Made by a program: the position numbers and the translations under genes. DNA of 64,000 nucleotides from positions 266,833 to 330,832 of the forward strand of contig VXCM01000299.1 in assembly GCA_014773175.1 (NCBI GenBank), written 5' to 3'. Source of the stretch: Lucifuga dentata (lineage: Eukaryota > Chordata > Actinopteri > Ophidiiformes > Bythitidae). This document shows positions 36,637-47,113 of the stretch, in pieces (position 1 is the stretch's first letter; each line of letters starts with the position of its first letter). Under the pieces are notes generated by a model, which saw only the letters and a program-made list of their open reading frames with translations, did not search any database and was not told the origin of the DNA.

Positions 36637-37121
36637 ACACACCTCTGCAGTTAATGCTGATCTGGAGGGTTAAACACTTTATCTGCCAGGGGGCGATGTG
36701 AGGGCCTTAACATGATTTGTACTTCAAAACTGCTTCCGATTTCACTGAGTAGCCAGCATAAACAAATATGATGACAGCAGAGGAGGTAATTGTTCTACTT
36801 TGTTACGAATGTGAAGAAAACAGTGAAGAAAACAGCATAGAAAATATTTTCAACTGTCAGGTGTGCTGATTTATGTGAATGCTGCTTCCAGTAAACTTGT
36901 ATTTATCAAGTTTTGCCCTGCACTGCTGACAAAGGTAGACAAAGGTTTTCAATACTGCCCCCTTGCAATATTTGAAGGTACTGCACCTTGCATACACATA
37001 CCATTAATTCTTGATGACGCACATAAACAATGCTTTAAATCAATGCTGGATACATGGCATCCACCTTGTGCATGCATAGGTATTGTTTATGTGACATAAA
37101 ACCAGGCCCTAGAGTCACAGT

Positions 37122-37152
<31 letters not shown>

Positions 37153-38082
37153 NTTTTTTTTTTTTTTTTTAAATAATATTAAAAACAAAGGACCAAAATA
37201 GAAATAGGTCTTGGACTTCATTGTTATCCATGGCATCAAGCTGAGATGTACCTCTAAAAATAACATTTACACAGCATATAAATACAGGTCATGATGATTA
37301 ATTGTACAATCCTTCAGATGTGGGCATATCCCAGAACCCCCACCCACCCCACCTCCCCTCTGTGCATCATTTTCTGAGAGGGGAGCAAGTGTCTCTTGGG
37401 GGACATTAGAGAAGAGATGTCTGTCATGATGGAAACAGTGCTCCCTTAGGCCACCAATGAGGGACAAGTGAGTCCTCTTGCCTGATCTCCAAGATCACAA
37501 TACTGCTATTGAGTGACTGGAAGGCCCTAATGGATGCGTGTATCTTCTATAAAAGCCCTTGGCAAAGAAGAAGGAAAAGTGTGGCGAGGGTGTGTGTGTG
37601 TGTGTGTCTGTGTGTGTGTGTGTTTGCTATGTTTTAATGTAGGCTCTGCTTTGATGGGAAATGGAGACAGATTTGGTGTGAGGAGAAATATAATGAGGGC
37701 ATGTGCGTTCAGAGAACAGAGAAAGTGTATAGCGTGCACACACATAAGTGAATACAGGTGTATGTGTGTGTTTGTGTGTGAGTAAGTGTCCAGTAAGCAG
37801 AAAGGTGTGTGTTAAGTCATTAGTGCAGCTTTAAAGCCTTGGCATCACTGCTGAAATCTCCAATAAACCAGAGGAATTCAACATCTCACAGAGTCATCAG
37901 GGAGAACAGATTTTACCAGCCAATCTATCATCTGCATGAGTGTTTCTCAGCCTTTTCATCACACAACCCACAAAAATCTCCCCTTGTCTCAGCGGAGTAC
38001 ACAAGGAGTACACAAGGAGTCGTAAACTTTAACACCAAATCGTGAATTTCATCTCCCTTTTCCAGGATTTCTTCTTATTATA
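36637..38082. other. long-intron sequence, nothing firm
   Basis: Includes a poly-T run with N at 37153 (37136-37170), a GT block at 37590-37624, and the diverged repeat shared with 34071-34167 (36811-36907). A weak CTCF-like core (CCAGGGGGCGATG) lies at 36687-36699. No exon-like segment. Confidence 0.5.
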
Positions 38083-38514
38083 CAAGTTTTCAAAAGTTTG
38101 GAACCACCTAGAAATGTTCATGTTTTAAGTAGAAATTGATACTTCTATTCAACAAGATGGCCTTAAATTGATTTAAATATACAGGCAATTATAAATGTTG
38201 ATTACTGCTGGAGATGAATGACTTGTTATTAATTATTCACATGCAAATCCCCATTTTCAGAAGCCTTTACTGTACTGTTCTAATTATAAACTCTTTTAGC
38301 TTGTGCTTAAGTAATCATGTTTAAATGCTAGTTGGTTGTTAGAGACACCTTTGTAATCGAGTTTGCACACCTGAAACCCATTATTCTGTTTAATTAAGCA
38401 GGAAAATTGTCTTTATTTGGATTGCAAGGTGCTGGTGTTCCCAAAAGTTCAATTCTGGGTTCAAAAATGGCCAAAACAAAAAAACAGGTTTTCTCAAGAA
38501 ATGTCATTTTATTT
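38083..38514 (+). mobile_element. Tc1-like transposon 5' fragment
   Basis: Starts after TA with CAAGTTTTCAAAAGTTTGG, typical in form of a Tc1-like terminal repeat, followed by about 380 bp of AT-rich 5' region. At 38467 an ATG opens MAKTKKQVFSRNVILF, which resembles the N-terminus of fish Tc1-like transposases (usual start M-A/G-K-T-K). The frame then runs into a (TTTG)n expansion and MITE copy 7, and no DDE catalytic region follows, so the element is a dead 5' remnant. Confidence 0.65.
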
Positions 38515-38540
38515 GTTTGTTTGTTTGTTTGTTTGTTTGT
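38515..38540. repeat. TTTG tetranucleotide repeat
   Basis: Seven TTTG units at the junction between the Tc1-like fragment and MITE copy 7. Confidence 0.9.
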
Positions 38541-38697
38541 GGCAGGCTGGAAGCTAGGAAAAACAACTGTACAATGTACAGTTCTAGCAGTATGTTTTGG
38601 AAAATGACTGGCGGTAATGTAACGTGTCTACAGGTTGTATATTGGGCTCAAACATACAAAACCACTGGTACCTTTAAGGTCCTTTAAGGTCCTTTAA
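38541..38697 (+). mobile_element. AGGACC-type MITE, copy 7, right end with triplicated terminus
   Basis: Runs from GGCAGGCTGGAAGCTAGG to the right arm. The last ten bases of the element appear three times in a row (GGTACCTTTAA, GGTCCTTTAA, GGTCCTTTAA). The left two thirds are absent. Confidence 0.8.
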
Positions 38698-39186
38698 GCA
38701 CATGCATTTAGCCCTCTCTGGTTCTAGATCAACCAATACATCAACTTGCAGTTGTTTCAGAACTAGTTCAGATCATGGTCACACCACAAACAAACCGGTC
38801 CGGAATTAGTTTGCAACCAGACCAAAACCACTTCCTCTTAGATGTGTTTGTGTGCTGTTTTGTTCCACGCTCAGGTATCTTTGCAGATCTGATCAACCGA
38901 ATCATATCAAGGTTGAAAACATACTTGACTCAGAATCAACCAAACAAACCATGTAGGTGTGAAAACACCTTAATTTAATTGAAACTATTTGAGCTACTGT
39001 ACAAATACTGGGAGTTAAAGTCCTCTTAAGGTATGATACATTTCAGTCTACATGTGGACATATTAACGCATTCTTGCATTAGCCTCGAGCACAACTAAAG
39101 CTCAATAACAGCGTCACGGGAAAAAAAAAAAAGTCCTGCTCTTGACCAAATCTCTCCATCGTACTCTCCATCCACAGTTCACTTAC
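38698..39186. other. non-coding, nothing recognised
   Basis: Unique-looking sequence. A short poly-A run lies at 39121-39131. Confidence 0.5.
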
Positions 39187-39220
39187 CAGCCTCAATGGAG
39201 CACTGAATGCAAGGGGGGGG
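39187..39220 (-). CDS. candidate 34-nt micro-exon, minus strand
   Basis: A very long pyrimidine tract ends TTATTCTCTTATCTCAG just before 39220, and a near-perfect donor GAGGCTG|GTAAGTG follows 39187. Starting on a codon boundary, as required after the exon at 57950-58185, it is open: PPPCIQCSIEA plus one base. The 41-nt exon at 9839-9879 would then be read in another frame, also open. A second acceptor 18 nt inside (TTGCATTCAG) would keep the frame. Against it: the first eight bases are a C run, and the pyrimidine tract is partly the complement of a GA microsatellite, which produces acceptor-like sequence by chance. Confidence 0.35.
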
Positions 39221-39333
39221 CTGAGATAAGAGAATAAGAACGGGTGATGGAAAAAGATGAAAGAGAGGTTTGGAAATGGAAAAAGCACAAATGAATGTGA
39301 AGAGAAAAGAGGCCGTAGAGAGCAAAAGAGATA

Positions 39334-39338
<5 letters not shown>
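39221..39338. other. purine-rich spacer, acceptor tract on the minus strand
   Basis: GA-rich on the plus strand. On the minus strand it forms the polypyrimidine tract of the candidate micro-exon. Confidence 0.5.

Positions 39339-39375
<37 letters not shown>
39339..39375. repeat. GA microsatellite
   Basis: About 18 GA units. Confidence 0.97.
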
Positions 39376-39377
<2 letters not shown>

Positions 39378-39916
39378 AGGGAATTAGTAGATTGTAGATA
39401 GAGGCAGAGCCGCGGGCTCTCGCGGTAGGCCTGGCTCTATTGTTTCAGGCTAATTTCATGGGATCAAACCAAAGCATAGCGCCAGACATAGACAGGGCAG
39501 CAGTAATCTGTTGGGAAATCTGCCCTCTAATTGGCCCCATGGAAAAGGCCACTGCCAACACACTGTGACTTGCTCTCTTGATTGCTCTACCTCCCCACAA
39601 CCGGAGAGTCAATCATCGCTGACAGCTTGCTGCAGCCAACAAGAAGGCGCACAGGGTTAAAAGTGAGTGATTATTTTATAGCGTTGGAACAAAGAGTGTC
39701 AGCTTTGAATGGAAAAAAAGGAGCAATAAACAGGCCTTTCACTGTCAATCAATCAGCCTGTCTGAGGGACTAAAACACTCCCAGGGAATGAAGATTTGAC
39801 ACAGAATGAGTGTATGTTCATGAGAGAGGGAGGGAGAGAAAGAGAGAGAGGGAGAAAGAGGGATAGGCTTTGTTTTGAAATTCTGTACAATGAAAGAGTA
39901 CAGCAGCTCCAAGCAT

Positions 39917-39973
<57 letters not shown>

Positions 39974-40450
39974 TACACACACACCTCTAGCAATCTCTGT
40001 CAGCAGCCCCTGTGATGAAGTCATGGCTATGGTATGGCTCCCATGGCGATGCATAAGAATGGGGCAGCCTACAACAATGGCACTTTAGCTGCCATTTCAA
40101 CTTTAATACTCCCGCACCGACTTATACTACCAAACACTGATCAATAGTGTTCACTCTGTCAGAGCCGTGGAAATGGAAGCAGAGGGAGAGGAATCACAGT
40201 GAGTGAAAGTTCACCCAATCACAGGGGAAAACTCAGAGACCAAACGACATGCGCCAGTACAATCATCGTGCATAGAGCGCCTGCCCGGGCCCGATAGTGG
40301 CGACAGTCCCGTTCTGGGGTGACTCATTGTTTCCGAAGCCTCTCATATGTGTCACATTAGTAAGAGACAACAGACAAAACAGAACTCTCGTCTCCTCTCC
40401 TCCCTCCCTCTCTCCTCTCCCGTATGCTTTGTTGTCTCTTGTCTTTTTAC
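39376..40450. other. non-coding with CT/CA microsatellite
   Basis: The compound (CT)n(CA)n repeat at 39918-39975 is preceded by purine-rich sequence at 39825-39860. The block 39420-39570 is high-complexity and might be conserved non-coding, which cannot be judged from one sequence. A DNA repeat of a different type begins near 40450. Confidence 0.5.
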
Positions 40451-40700
40451 CTCCGCAAAGGAAGCTAGGTGATCGTCAGCATGTTTGTTAGTAGGATGCA
40501 TCAAAAAATTATGGATGAAATTTGGGGAGATAGATCGATAATGTTGAGACAACGAAGTGATGAAACTTTGGAGGTGATCTGGATCATATTCTGGATCCAG
40601 AAGTTTTTGGCCTATAAAATCAAGGCTAATGGTCCAATGAAGTTTTACACATCAATCTTGAAAGACAGTTCCTTTGTCTGTCTGTCAGTCCGTCTGTGGC
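40451..40700 (+). mobile_element. diverged copy of a widespread interspersed repeat
   Basis: The order CCTCCGCAAAGGAAGCTAGG, GTTTGTTAGTAGGATGCATC, ATTATGGATGAAATTTGGGG, and GGTGATCTGGATCATATTCT followed by GGATCC matches, from memory, a repeat abundant in many animal genomes that starts CCTCCGCCAAGGAGG. The copy is old and has no coding capacity. I cannot name the family with certainty. Confidence 0.5.
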
Positions 40701-41110
40701 ACCAACATCTCTAGAACCCGGCACTGTATGATGTTGAAATTTGGCAGGTTCATTGCTCAGGACTCAAGGACGTGCAGTGTCACATGTGAAGTTGTTTGGA
40801 TGAGTGGTTCTCGATTGAGCTATGCCGGTAAAAAGTAGTCCGCGCGGCAGGATATGCTCCAAACGTGGCGACAGGATACGCTCCAGGTGCGGCAGTGTCA
40901 CGGTCTCAACCCAACCTCATACAGCAAACAAAGCTAGCTCACGAGGACGTGCAGAACTAAATTATGGCAGGCTGCGGCGCACACCGTAAAGTCTGGTCCG
41001 GTCTGAACATGCTCTGGGCGGGGCAGCATATGCTCCAATCCACTTATGGCAGGCTGCAGCGCACACCAAAGTCCATAAAGCCTTTCTGAACACACATGTT
41101 TTCAATGGGC
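40701..41110. repeat. GC-richer block with internal direct repeats
   Basis: TTATGGCAGGCTGCGGCGCA (40961) recurs as TTATGGCAGGCTGCAGCGCA (41044), about 83 bp apart. GGCAGGATATGCTCC (40846), GACAGGATACGCTCC (40870) and GGCAGCATATGCTCC (41021) are three related units. It continues directly from the repeat at 40451-40700 and may be part of it. Confidence 0.55.
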
Positions 41111-41351
41111 ACTGCACTAGTACACACATTAATTACACATCAATGAATTGAATGTATATTAAAAAAAAAATCTATGAATAACTTTGTCAAACATGAATGT
41201 TTCATAAGAAACATGATGTAAAAACCACCGTAAACAGATATTGACACCAAAAAAACTGTTTCCCTGGCATAAAATGTGGAAACATGATAAAATCTTTGAC
41301 GTAAATATGGCTAAGTTTCAGTGGGGAGGTTTTTTTAATTGGGGATTTTGG
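41111..41351. other. non-coding, nothing recognised
   Basis: AT-rich spacer before a MITE copy. Nothing seen. Confidence 0.5.
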
Positions 41352-41823
41352 GTGTTATGTTACTCACCCAAAACATACTACTGGGTACATTAAAAAGGTT
41401 TTTCCTCCCTTCTAGACTTCATTGGTTTCAGTTCATTCCATTATGCTATTAAAATCAACTTGTAAAGACTTGAAATATGCTTAAGATAATTAATCCATCT
41501 GTCAAACACAAGTCTATTACATTTTTTTTTTTTTTTTTTNTTTTTTTTTTTTTTTTTGTCCCAGGAGAAGATGGCTTTTACCAAGAAATTAAAACCAACT
41601 ACGCCTTCTACATTCAGTTGTACATGTTAGCAGGTAAAACATTGAATTTTAAGGTTGGTGTATCACCTGAGTAATTTATTTTGGAAAGGTCAGGGGAAAA
41701 TTAAATATGGTTTTATATTTTGAAAAGTGGTTGTCAGGAATATCAAGTAATATCATGTATATTAGTAGTATTGTACAGTATAGGTGGGTTTACATGTGCA
41801 AAATCATTGGTATGGTCCTTTAA
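41352..41823 (-). mobile_element. AGGACC-type MITE, copy 8, left arm eroded
   Basis: Enters the family at GTTATGTTACTCACCC, then TTTTTCCTCCCTTCTAGAC and GTCCCAGGAGAAGATGG, and ends with TATGGTCCTTTAA. A poly-T run split by N at 41540 (41523-41557) interrupts it. That run is probably another gap artefact, or a real homopolymer at the position where other copies have a short T run. Confidence 0.85.
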
Positions 41824-42346
41824 ACTGAGAGCAAATTCCATCTATTGCTTATGTTGTTTGGCATCTTTTAGAGGGAGATGGAGACTTAGCTGGGAAAGGT
41901 CCTGCATGAGCTTGGACAGCCAATAACAAGGAGCTTTCCAACAAGTCTGCCTCAGTGTGTGTGTGTGTGTGTGTGTATGTAATGATGCGTGTGTCTCTGG
42001 TGACAGGCACTCTTAGTGACTTACAGTATGTGTACGCGTGTGTGTTATGAGAGTGTATGGGAGATGGGAGGAGGAGGAGGAGGGGGTAAAGTCCTTCTAA
42101 ATACGCATCTTAATGGCTGCTCTGTTCCCACCATTCACACGGAGTGATGGAGAGAGGGAGCGGGAAAGACAGAAAGGACGAAGAGAAGTGGTGCTGCATG
42201 TTTTCAAGTGGGCAGCCAAGACGAGGAAGCAGACAGAGAGACAGCGAGTTGAAAAGACAGAATAGCATGGGCAAACGTCAACAAGAGACAAGCTATGTAA
42301 GGAGCCGTCATACCTGACTCCCTCAACCGTGGCCTCATTCCACAGT

Positions 42347-42380
<34 letters not shown>

Positions 42381-42765
42381 CCTCAGCAGCAGTAGTATTG
42401 AGGAGTGGAGAACGAGCCTCCTCAGGCAGTAGCTATTTGTCGCTAAATGAAGGCCGGCATTCTTTGGTTTCCCAGGGAGCTGGGTGCCTGCCAGTCCCCC
42501 GGCCACTGAGTGCCATTTTATTAAGAACAAAATGGAGCCCCTATGAAAGGAGCCCAGCACTGAGCCTGCACAGGTCTCACTGAGCTGAGCCTCAGCATAA
42601 ACAAACACCACCTTAAAGAGACAGGCTTGCAGAAAATGAGGGACGGCAGGGCCCTTCAAGAGATGCAAACTGTTTTGGGGCCATCGCTGATAAGTAAGAA
42701 CGCCTTCCAGAAGTAAGGAGAGAATTCATCTGGAACCGAATGTCGGCCTTGTCCTAAAGTCTACT
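41824..42765. other. non-coding with GT and CA microsatellites
   Basis: GT repeat at 41956-41978 and CA repeat at 42347-42378. The segment 42425-42680 is high-complexity with a long minus-strand open frame, but the frame runs through the CA repeat and has no usable splice pair. Confidence 0.5.
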
Positions 42766-43363
42766 TTAAAGGAACATACTGGTGATCGTGCATGTTTGAG
42801 CCCAATATATACAACCTGCATACATGTTATGTTACTGACAAGCATTTCCCAAAATATACTACTTTAGCGGTAAATATTTAAATTGTTTTTCCTACCTTCC
42901 AGACTGCCATTGGTTTCAGCTCATTCCAGTACGCTATTAAAATCAACTTGTAGAGACTTGATGTAATCCATCACATTAGGGATGGATTACATCAAGGGAT
43001 TACATCATTAGGGATGGATTATTTTTTTTGTTGAAGTAACTTTATTTAAACGATCCAACACAGAGCTGCACGGAAAACGACGTATGCCTCCGCCAGGTCC
43101 AACAAGAAGACGGCTTTTACAGAGAAATTAAAATGACCATCCTTCTGCAATTGTGCATGAGTGTTAGAAGGTGAAACGCTGAACGTTAAGGTGTGTGTAT
43201 CACCTGAACATTTGATTTTGAAAGATTAGTGGACTGGCAAAAATAACAGGAAAACTAAAATATGGTTTTATGTTTGGGAAATTGGTTGTCAGTAATGTAA
43301 CATATACATGCAGGGTATATATATTGGGTTCAAACATGCACAATGGCTGGTATGGTCCTTTAA
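42766..43363 (-). mobile_element. AGGACC-type MITE, copy 9, full length with local duplication
   Basis: Left TTAAAGGAACATACTGG and right TATGGTCCTTTAA are intact. Inside, a small tandem and inverted duplication of GATGGATTACATCA/ATTAGGG units occupies 42960-43020, beyond the usual family length. Confidence 0.9.
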
Positions 43364-43693
43364 ACAGGCCAGTCCTTGTAAAGCAGAGGCACCTTAAAGT
43401 TTAACGTGGTGATTTTACCCCTCTGCTGCAACACGTCTACAATCTATCATTAACATGTCATTAAATATTTCAGACAGAAAGAGGAGAGACAGAAAAATAT
43501 TTGCACATATGCATATATGGAGGCAGACAGGACTTGTAAGTGGCTATAAGGCTTAATACGCGGGGTCTTCCAGCGGTGGAAGCAGGGGCAGGAGGACAGA
43601 TTGCTGAATGAACGGATGGCGAGAGGAAGTGGGTACTACACTGGCAGAGGCTGTCAAATTAAACAAGCCCGGTATTTTCTGCCATACCTCCGT
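43364..43693. other. non-coding, nothing recognised
   Basis: Unique-looking sequence with no signals. Confidence 0.5.
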
Positions 43694-43722
43694 GCCTCCT
43701 CCTCCTCCTCCTCCTCCTCCCC
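43694..43722. repeat. CTC trinucleotide repeat
   Basis: Eight CTC/CCT units. There is no open frame with splice signals around it. Confidence 0.95.
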
Positions 43723-43930
43723 TCCAGTCCTTTTTAATGATACACGCCATATTTCACCGGTAACGGATTTAGACTCTGGCGTCTCATTAGAGGCGTCTTA
43801 TTAGGGGTTCGTGTAAACGTACCTCGGCCATGCCAGATGGAAGTCGAACGCAATGCAACCATTAGGGGGCAGTAAAAGGGAGAGCGTTTCTGCTGAGGCT
43901 GAAATAAGAAGTGTGAAACCTTATTTGCTG
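43723..43930. other. non-coding, contains a CTCF-like motif
   Basis: CCATTAGGGGGCAGT at 43859-43873 is close to the vertebrate CTCF core on the plus strand. No other feature was seen. Confidence 0.35.
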
Positions 43931-43959
43931 TTTGTGTGTGTGTGTGTGTGTGTGTGAGC

Positions 43960-44015
<56 letters not shown>

Positions 44016-44017
44016 GC
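43931..44017. repeat. compound microsatellite (GT)n(GA)n
   Basis: GT repeats to about 43956 are followed by GA repeats with CG interruptions to about 44016. Confidence 0.97.
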
Positions 44018-44102
44018 ATGTGTGTTATGTCGTATATCATGTCTGAGTGGGTGGGTACATACATAGGTACAGACGCCTCCTTCATACACCTTTTTAACAA
44101 CT

Positions 44103-44154
<52 letters not shown>
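44103..44154. repeat. CA microsatellite
   Basis: About 26 uninterrupted CA units, the reverse complement of the GT block 150 bp upstream. Confidence 0.97.
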
Positions 44155-44158
<4 letters not shown>

Positions 44159-44316
44159 CGTGTCTTGGTGTTTCAAAATATGGTATCACCAGTTGCAAAA
44201 GCTGACACAGATTCCCTCAAAATGACTATTAATGAAAGTAACAGAAGAAATTTTCCAGAAATATTCCAGTTTTGGCAGATTTCATGTTTTCCAAGTATTA
44301 ACACTGCAGAATAATG

Positions 44317-44445
44317 CGTTGTGTGTGTGTGTGTGTGTGTGTGTGTTGTCCATATTTTTCATGCATTTTTTAGCAGCTAANCGTTGTGTGTGTGTGTGTG
44401 TGTGTGTGTGTTGTCCATATTTTTCATGCATTTTTTAGCAGCTAA
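44317..44445. repeat. GT repeat with single-N false duplication
   Basis: The 64 bases 44317-44380 recur at 44382-44445 after N at 44381. The unit is CGTT, GT repeats and then CATATTTTTCATGCATTTTT. Confidence 0.9.
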
Positions 44446-44655
44446 CCCGTACATGCAGTATGCTAATGCCCAAAGTTATACAATACACTCAGGGATCTGC
44501 ATATCAGTTTTCCCTATCTCTCACAAACACACACACATACACACACACACACAAAGTATGATGGGACCATGGCCAACATCTGTCTTTGATATTATTTAAC
44601 TAACCGCTTATTGTGGGAGCTCACCAACACCATGGATGGCATCTAGTGGGGTGTG
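44446..44655. other. short non-coding spacer
   Basis: CA repeats at 44527-44553, otherwise unique. Nothing else seen. Confidence 0.5.
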
Positions 44656-44656
44656 A

Positions 44657-44724
<68 letters not shown>
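44656..44724. repeat. compound microsatellite (GT)n(GA)n
   Basis: A short GT block is followed by about 27 GA units. A separate GT block with CG steps lies at 44799-44845. Confidence 0.97.
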
Positions 44725-45048
44725 ACGTGCTTCAGCATCCAATTGGACACCTTAGTAAGCCACTGATGTGTTGTTACATCCTTCAGGGGGGCGAGCTTGA
44801 TGTGTGTGTGTGTGTGTGTGTGTGCGTGTGTGTGCGTGTGTGTGCTCTTTTTCAGTAAGCACACTCAATTTTCTGACTGCGCGTCTGCATACCAGCATGC
44901 GGTGTGTGTTTCCACAGACGTGAGAACAGTGTGAGTGTGTGCGGTGGCTATCCCCCCGCCATAGTGAAAGCCACAGTCTCAAACCACATCAGAGAGCATG
45001 TGGGAGACAGAATGACAAGGCCAGGAACCAGCCAGCATCTGCCTGCAA

Positions 45049-45181
45049 CCACACACAGACACACACACACACACACACACACTTATCTACAGTACACTTA
45101 CAGTACATATCTACNCCACACACAGACACACACACACACACACACACACTTATCTACAGTACACTTACAGTACATATCTAC
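45049..45181. repeat. CA repeat with single-N false duplication
   Basis: The 66 bases 45049-45114 recur at 45116-45181 after N at 45115. The unit is CCACACACAGA, CA repeats, then CTTATCTACAGTACAC. Confidence 0.9.
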
Positions 45182-45892
45182 TTATTGACACGCACCATCT
45201 CAGTCTCTCTCTCTCTCTCTCTCTGCACACACACATATTTAACACCAACCGTCACAGCACCACAAACCCCATCCAGCGGTCGCAGTTTAGGCCAAGGATG
45301 CAGTCTGCAGCAGAGGGAGATGTTTGTGTTTGCATACTTTCTCACAGACAGACATTGACTGAGCGGAGGGCAAAATAGGCTTTCTACTGTGGATTTGCAT
45401 TCGAATTTTGACGCGGCGCAACTGTCACTCAGTGGCGTGTGGGACAAAATGAAAAGCTAAATATTTGAATCGTTTATTTCTGTCCGCGTCAGCGGGTGCA
45501 GAAATGCAGGGCGCACAAACAATCAAAGGGTTAACAAAAGCTCTAGGTATTACACACCACACACACACACAGGACGAGTACGCACGCTTGTTTGCCTACT
45601 TACGTACACACATACGCACAAAAACACGCCGCTATTGCCAAAGAAACACCGCAATTTCTCACACTGACACACACGCGTGCAAACACACACACACACACAC
45701 AGAGACAAAGACACGGTGCAAGTGTAGGTCATCCATGGGTGAGCGAAAGCTGGAAGCTGTGTTTTTCTTTGTGGTGGACACACATCAATTTCAAGGAAAT
45801 TGCTCAGCCCATTATTGGAAAGTGTTACCGGAATGTCAATTAAGGGGGAAGTTTTTAACCTCGCACCGCACAAATAAACAGTGCACCCCACT
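45182..45892. other. non-coding with CT and CA runs
   Basis: CT at 45204-45223 and CA blocks near 45555-45570 and 45684-45702. No exon-like segment. Confidence 0.5.
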
Positions 45893-46021
45893 ACCCCCTT
45901 TTTAAAGGCGATGTCAGCGCAGACACAGAGTCTGGAGGGGTAGAAGCGAGGAACGGNACCCCCTTTTTAAAGGCGATGTCAGCGCAGACACAGAGTCTGG
46001 AGGGGTAGAAGCGAGGAACGG
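45893..46021. repeat. false tandem duplication around single-N gap
   Basis: The 64 bases 45893-45956 recur at 45958-46021 after N at 45957. Confidence 0.9.
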
Positions 46022-46605
46022 AAGATGGAGGGAGAGAGGGAAGTAGGGATGGAGCAAGAGAGGCCCGGGACAGAGGGAGGGGGAATGGAGACACGAGATT
46101 TGGTGCTCTCAAAGAAATGCTTTTGGCCCTCCTTTTGTGCCTGAGGGCCCTAGACCCTGAGAACCACTTGAAACCGAGGCTCTGGCCCCGGCTCAGACCC
46201 CCCTTAAGGTTAACCTCGATGGGCAGGGATCTGCTTGACAGCTGGTTGGATCCTGGAGATGCAACAGCAGCGGACTGATTAACGCAGGTCAGCGGAAGGG
46301 GGAGAGCACAGAGAAGGAGAGGAAGCCAGGGAGATAGAGGTGGAAAAAAAAAAAGGGAAAGCGAGAAGGGAGGGAAGGGCCAGCGGAAATGGAGGGGTGA
46401 GGGAGTGAGGTGAGGTAAGGAGAAAGGTGTAAGGGAGAGAGGAAGGGAGGTTGTGCAGGAAGGATGGCGAGGGAAATTGGAGAAATCGATAGTTTGGTTT
46501 ACTTCAAAAACATGGTGGGCCCTAAAGCAAATACTGAGAGGAAAGGAGAGGGGAGACAGAGAAAAGAGTTTGGAGGAAAAATGCAAACAAGTCCAGAAAA
46601 ATGCA
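46022..46605. other. strongly purine-rich intron segment
   Basis: GGGAGAGAGGGAAG-type sequence dominates 46022-46450. The very long minus-strand open frame over this region reflects the pyrimidine bias of that strand (Ser/Leu/Pro repeats), not a protein. Confidence 0.6.
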
Positions 46606-47113
46606 AAAGGATGGTGATTTTGCATTTTTAGCCCAATAAATACTCCCCACATACATGTTACGCTACTGACAACCAGAAAACCATATCTTACTTTTGCTGT
46701 TATTTTGCCAAATGCCTTAATCTTTCTAAATCAAATGTTCAAGTGATACACACTCCTTAAAATGCAAAATCAAAGACATTTTAATGTAGAAGGGACGGTC
46801 GTTTTTAATTTCTCTGTAGAAGCTGTCTTTTCCTGGGACTATTTTCCTTGGCAGAGACATACATTTTCCTTCTGTGTCGTTTAAAGTAACTTTGACAAAA
46901 AAAAAATGTACTTATCTCAAGCACATTTCAACTCTCTATAAGTTGATTTTAATGATACACTAGAATTAACTGAAACCAGTGGCAGTCTGGAAGGAAGGAA
47001 AAACAATTCTGATATATCCAGTAGTATGTGTTGGGAAATGGCTGTAACATGTATGCAGGTTGTGTTCAGTATGTTGGGCTCAAACATGCAAAACCACCAG
47101 TATGGTACTTTAA
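46606..47113 (+). mobile_element. AGGACC-type MITE, copy 10
   Basis: The left end is eroded (AAAAGGATGGTGATTTTGC) and the right end is near intact (CCAGTATGGTACTTTAA). The terminal TTAA at 47110-47113 is also the left target site of the piggyBac-like element that follows. Confidence 0.88.

Noticed and set aside
42204..42668. 154-codon minus-strand open frame
   Set aside because: It runs through a CA microsatellite (VCVCVC) and has no usable acceptor and donor. The composition outside the repeat is not convincing.
45891..46652. 253-codon minus-strand open frame, the longest in the window
   Set aside because: It is Ser/Leu/Pro-rich because the plus strand is purine-rich (GGGAGAGAGGG), it crosses a false duplication at N 45957 and enters a MITE copy. 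No splice pair or recognisable domain.
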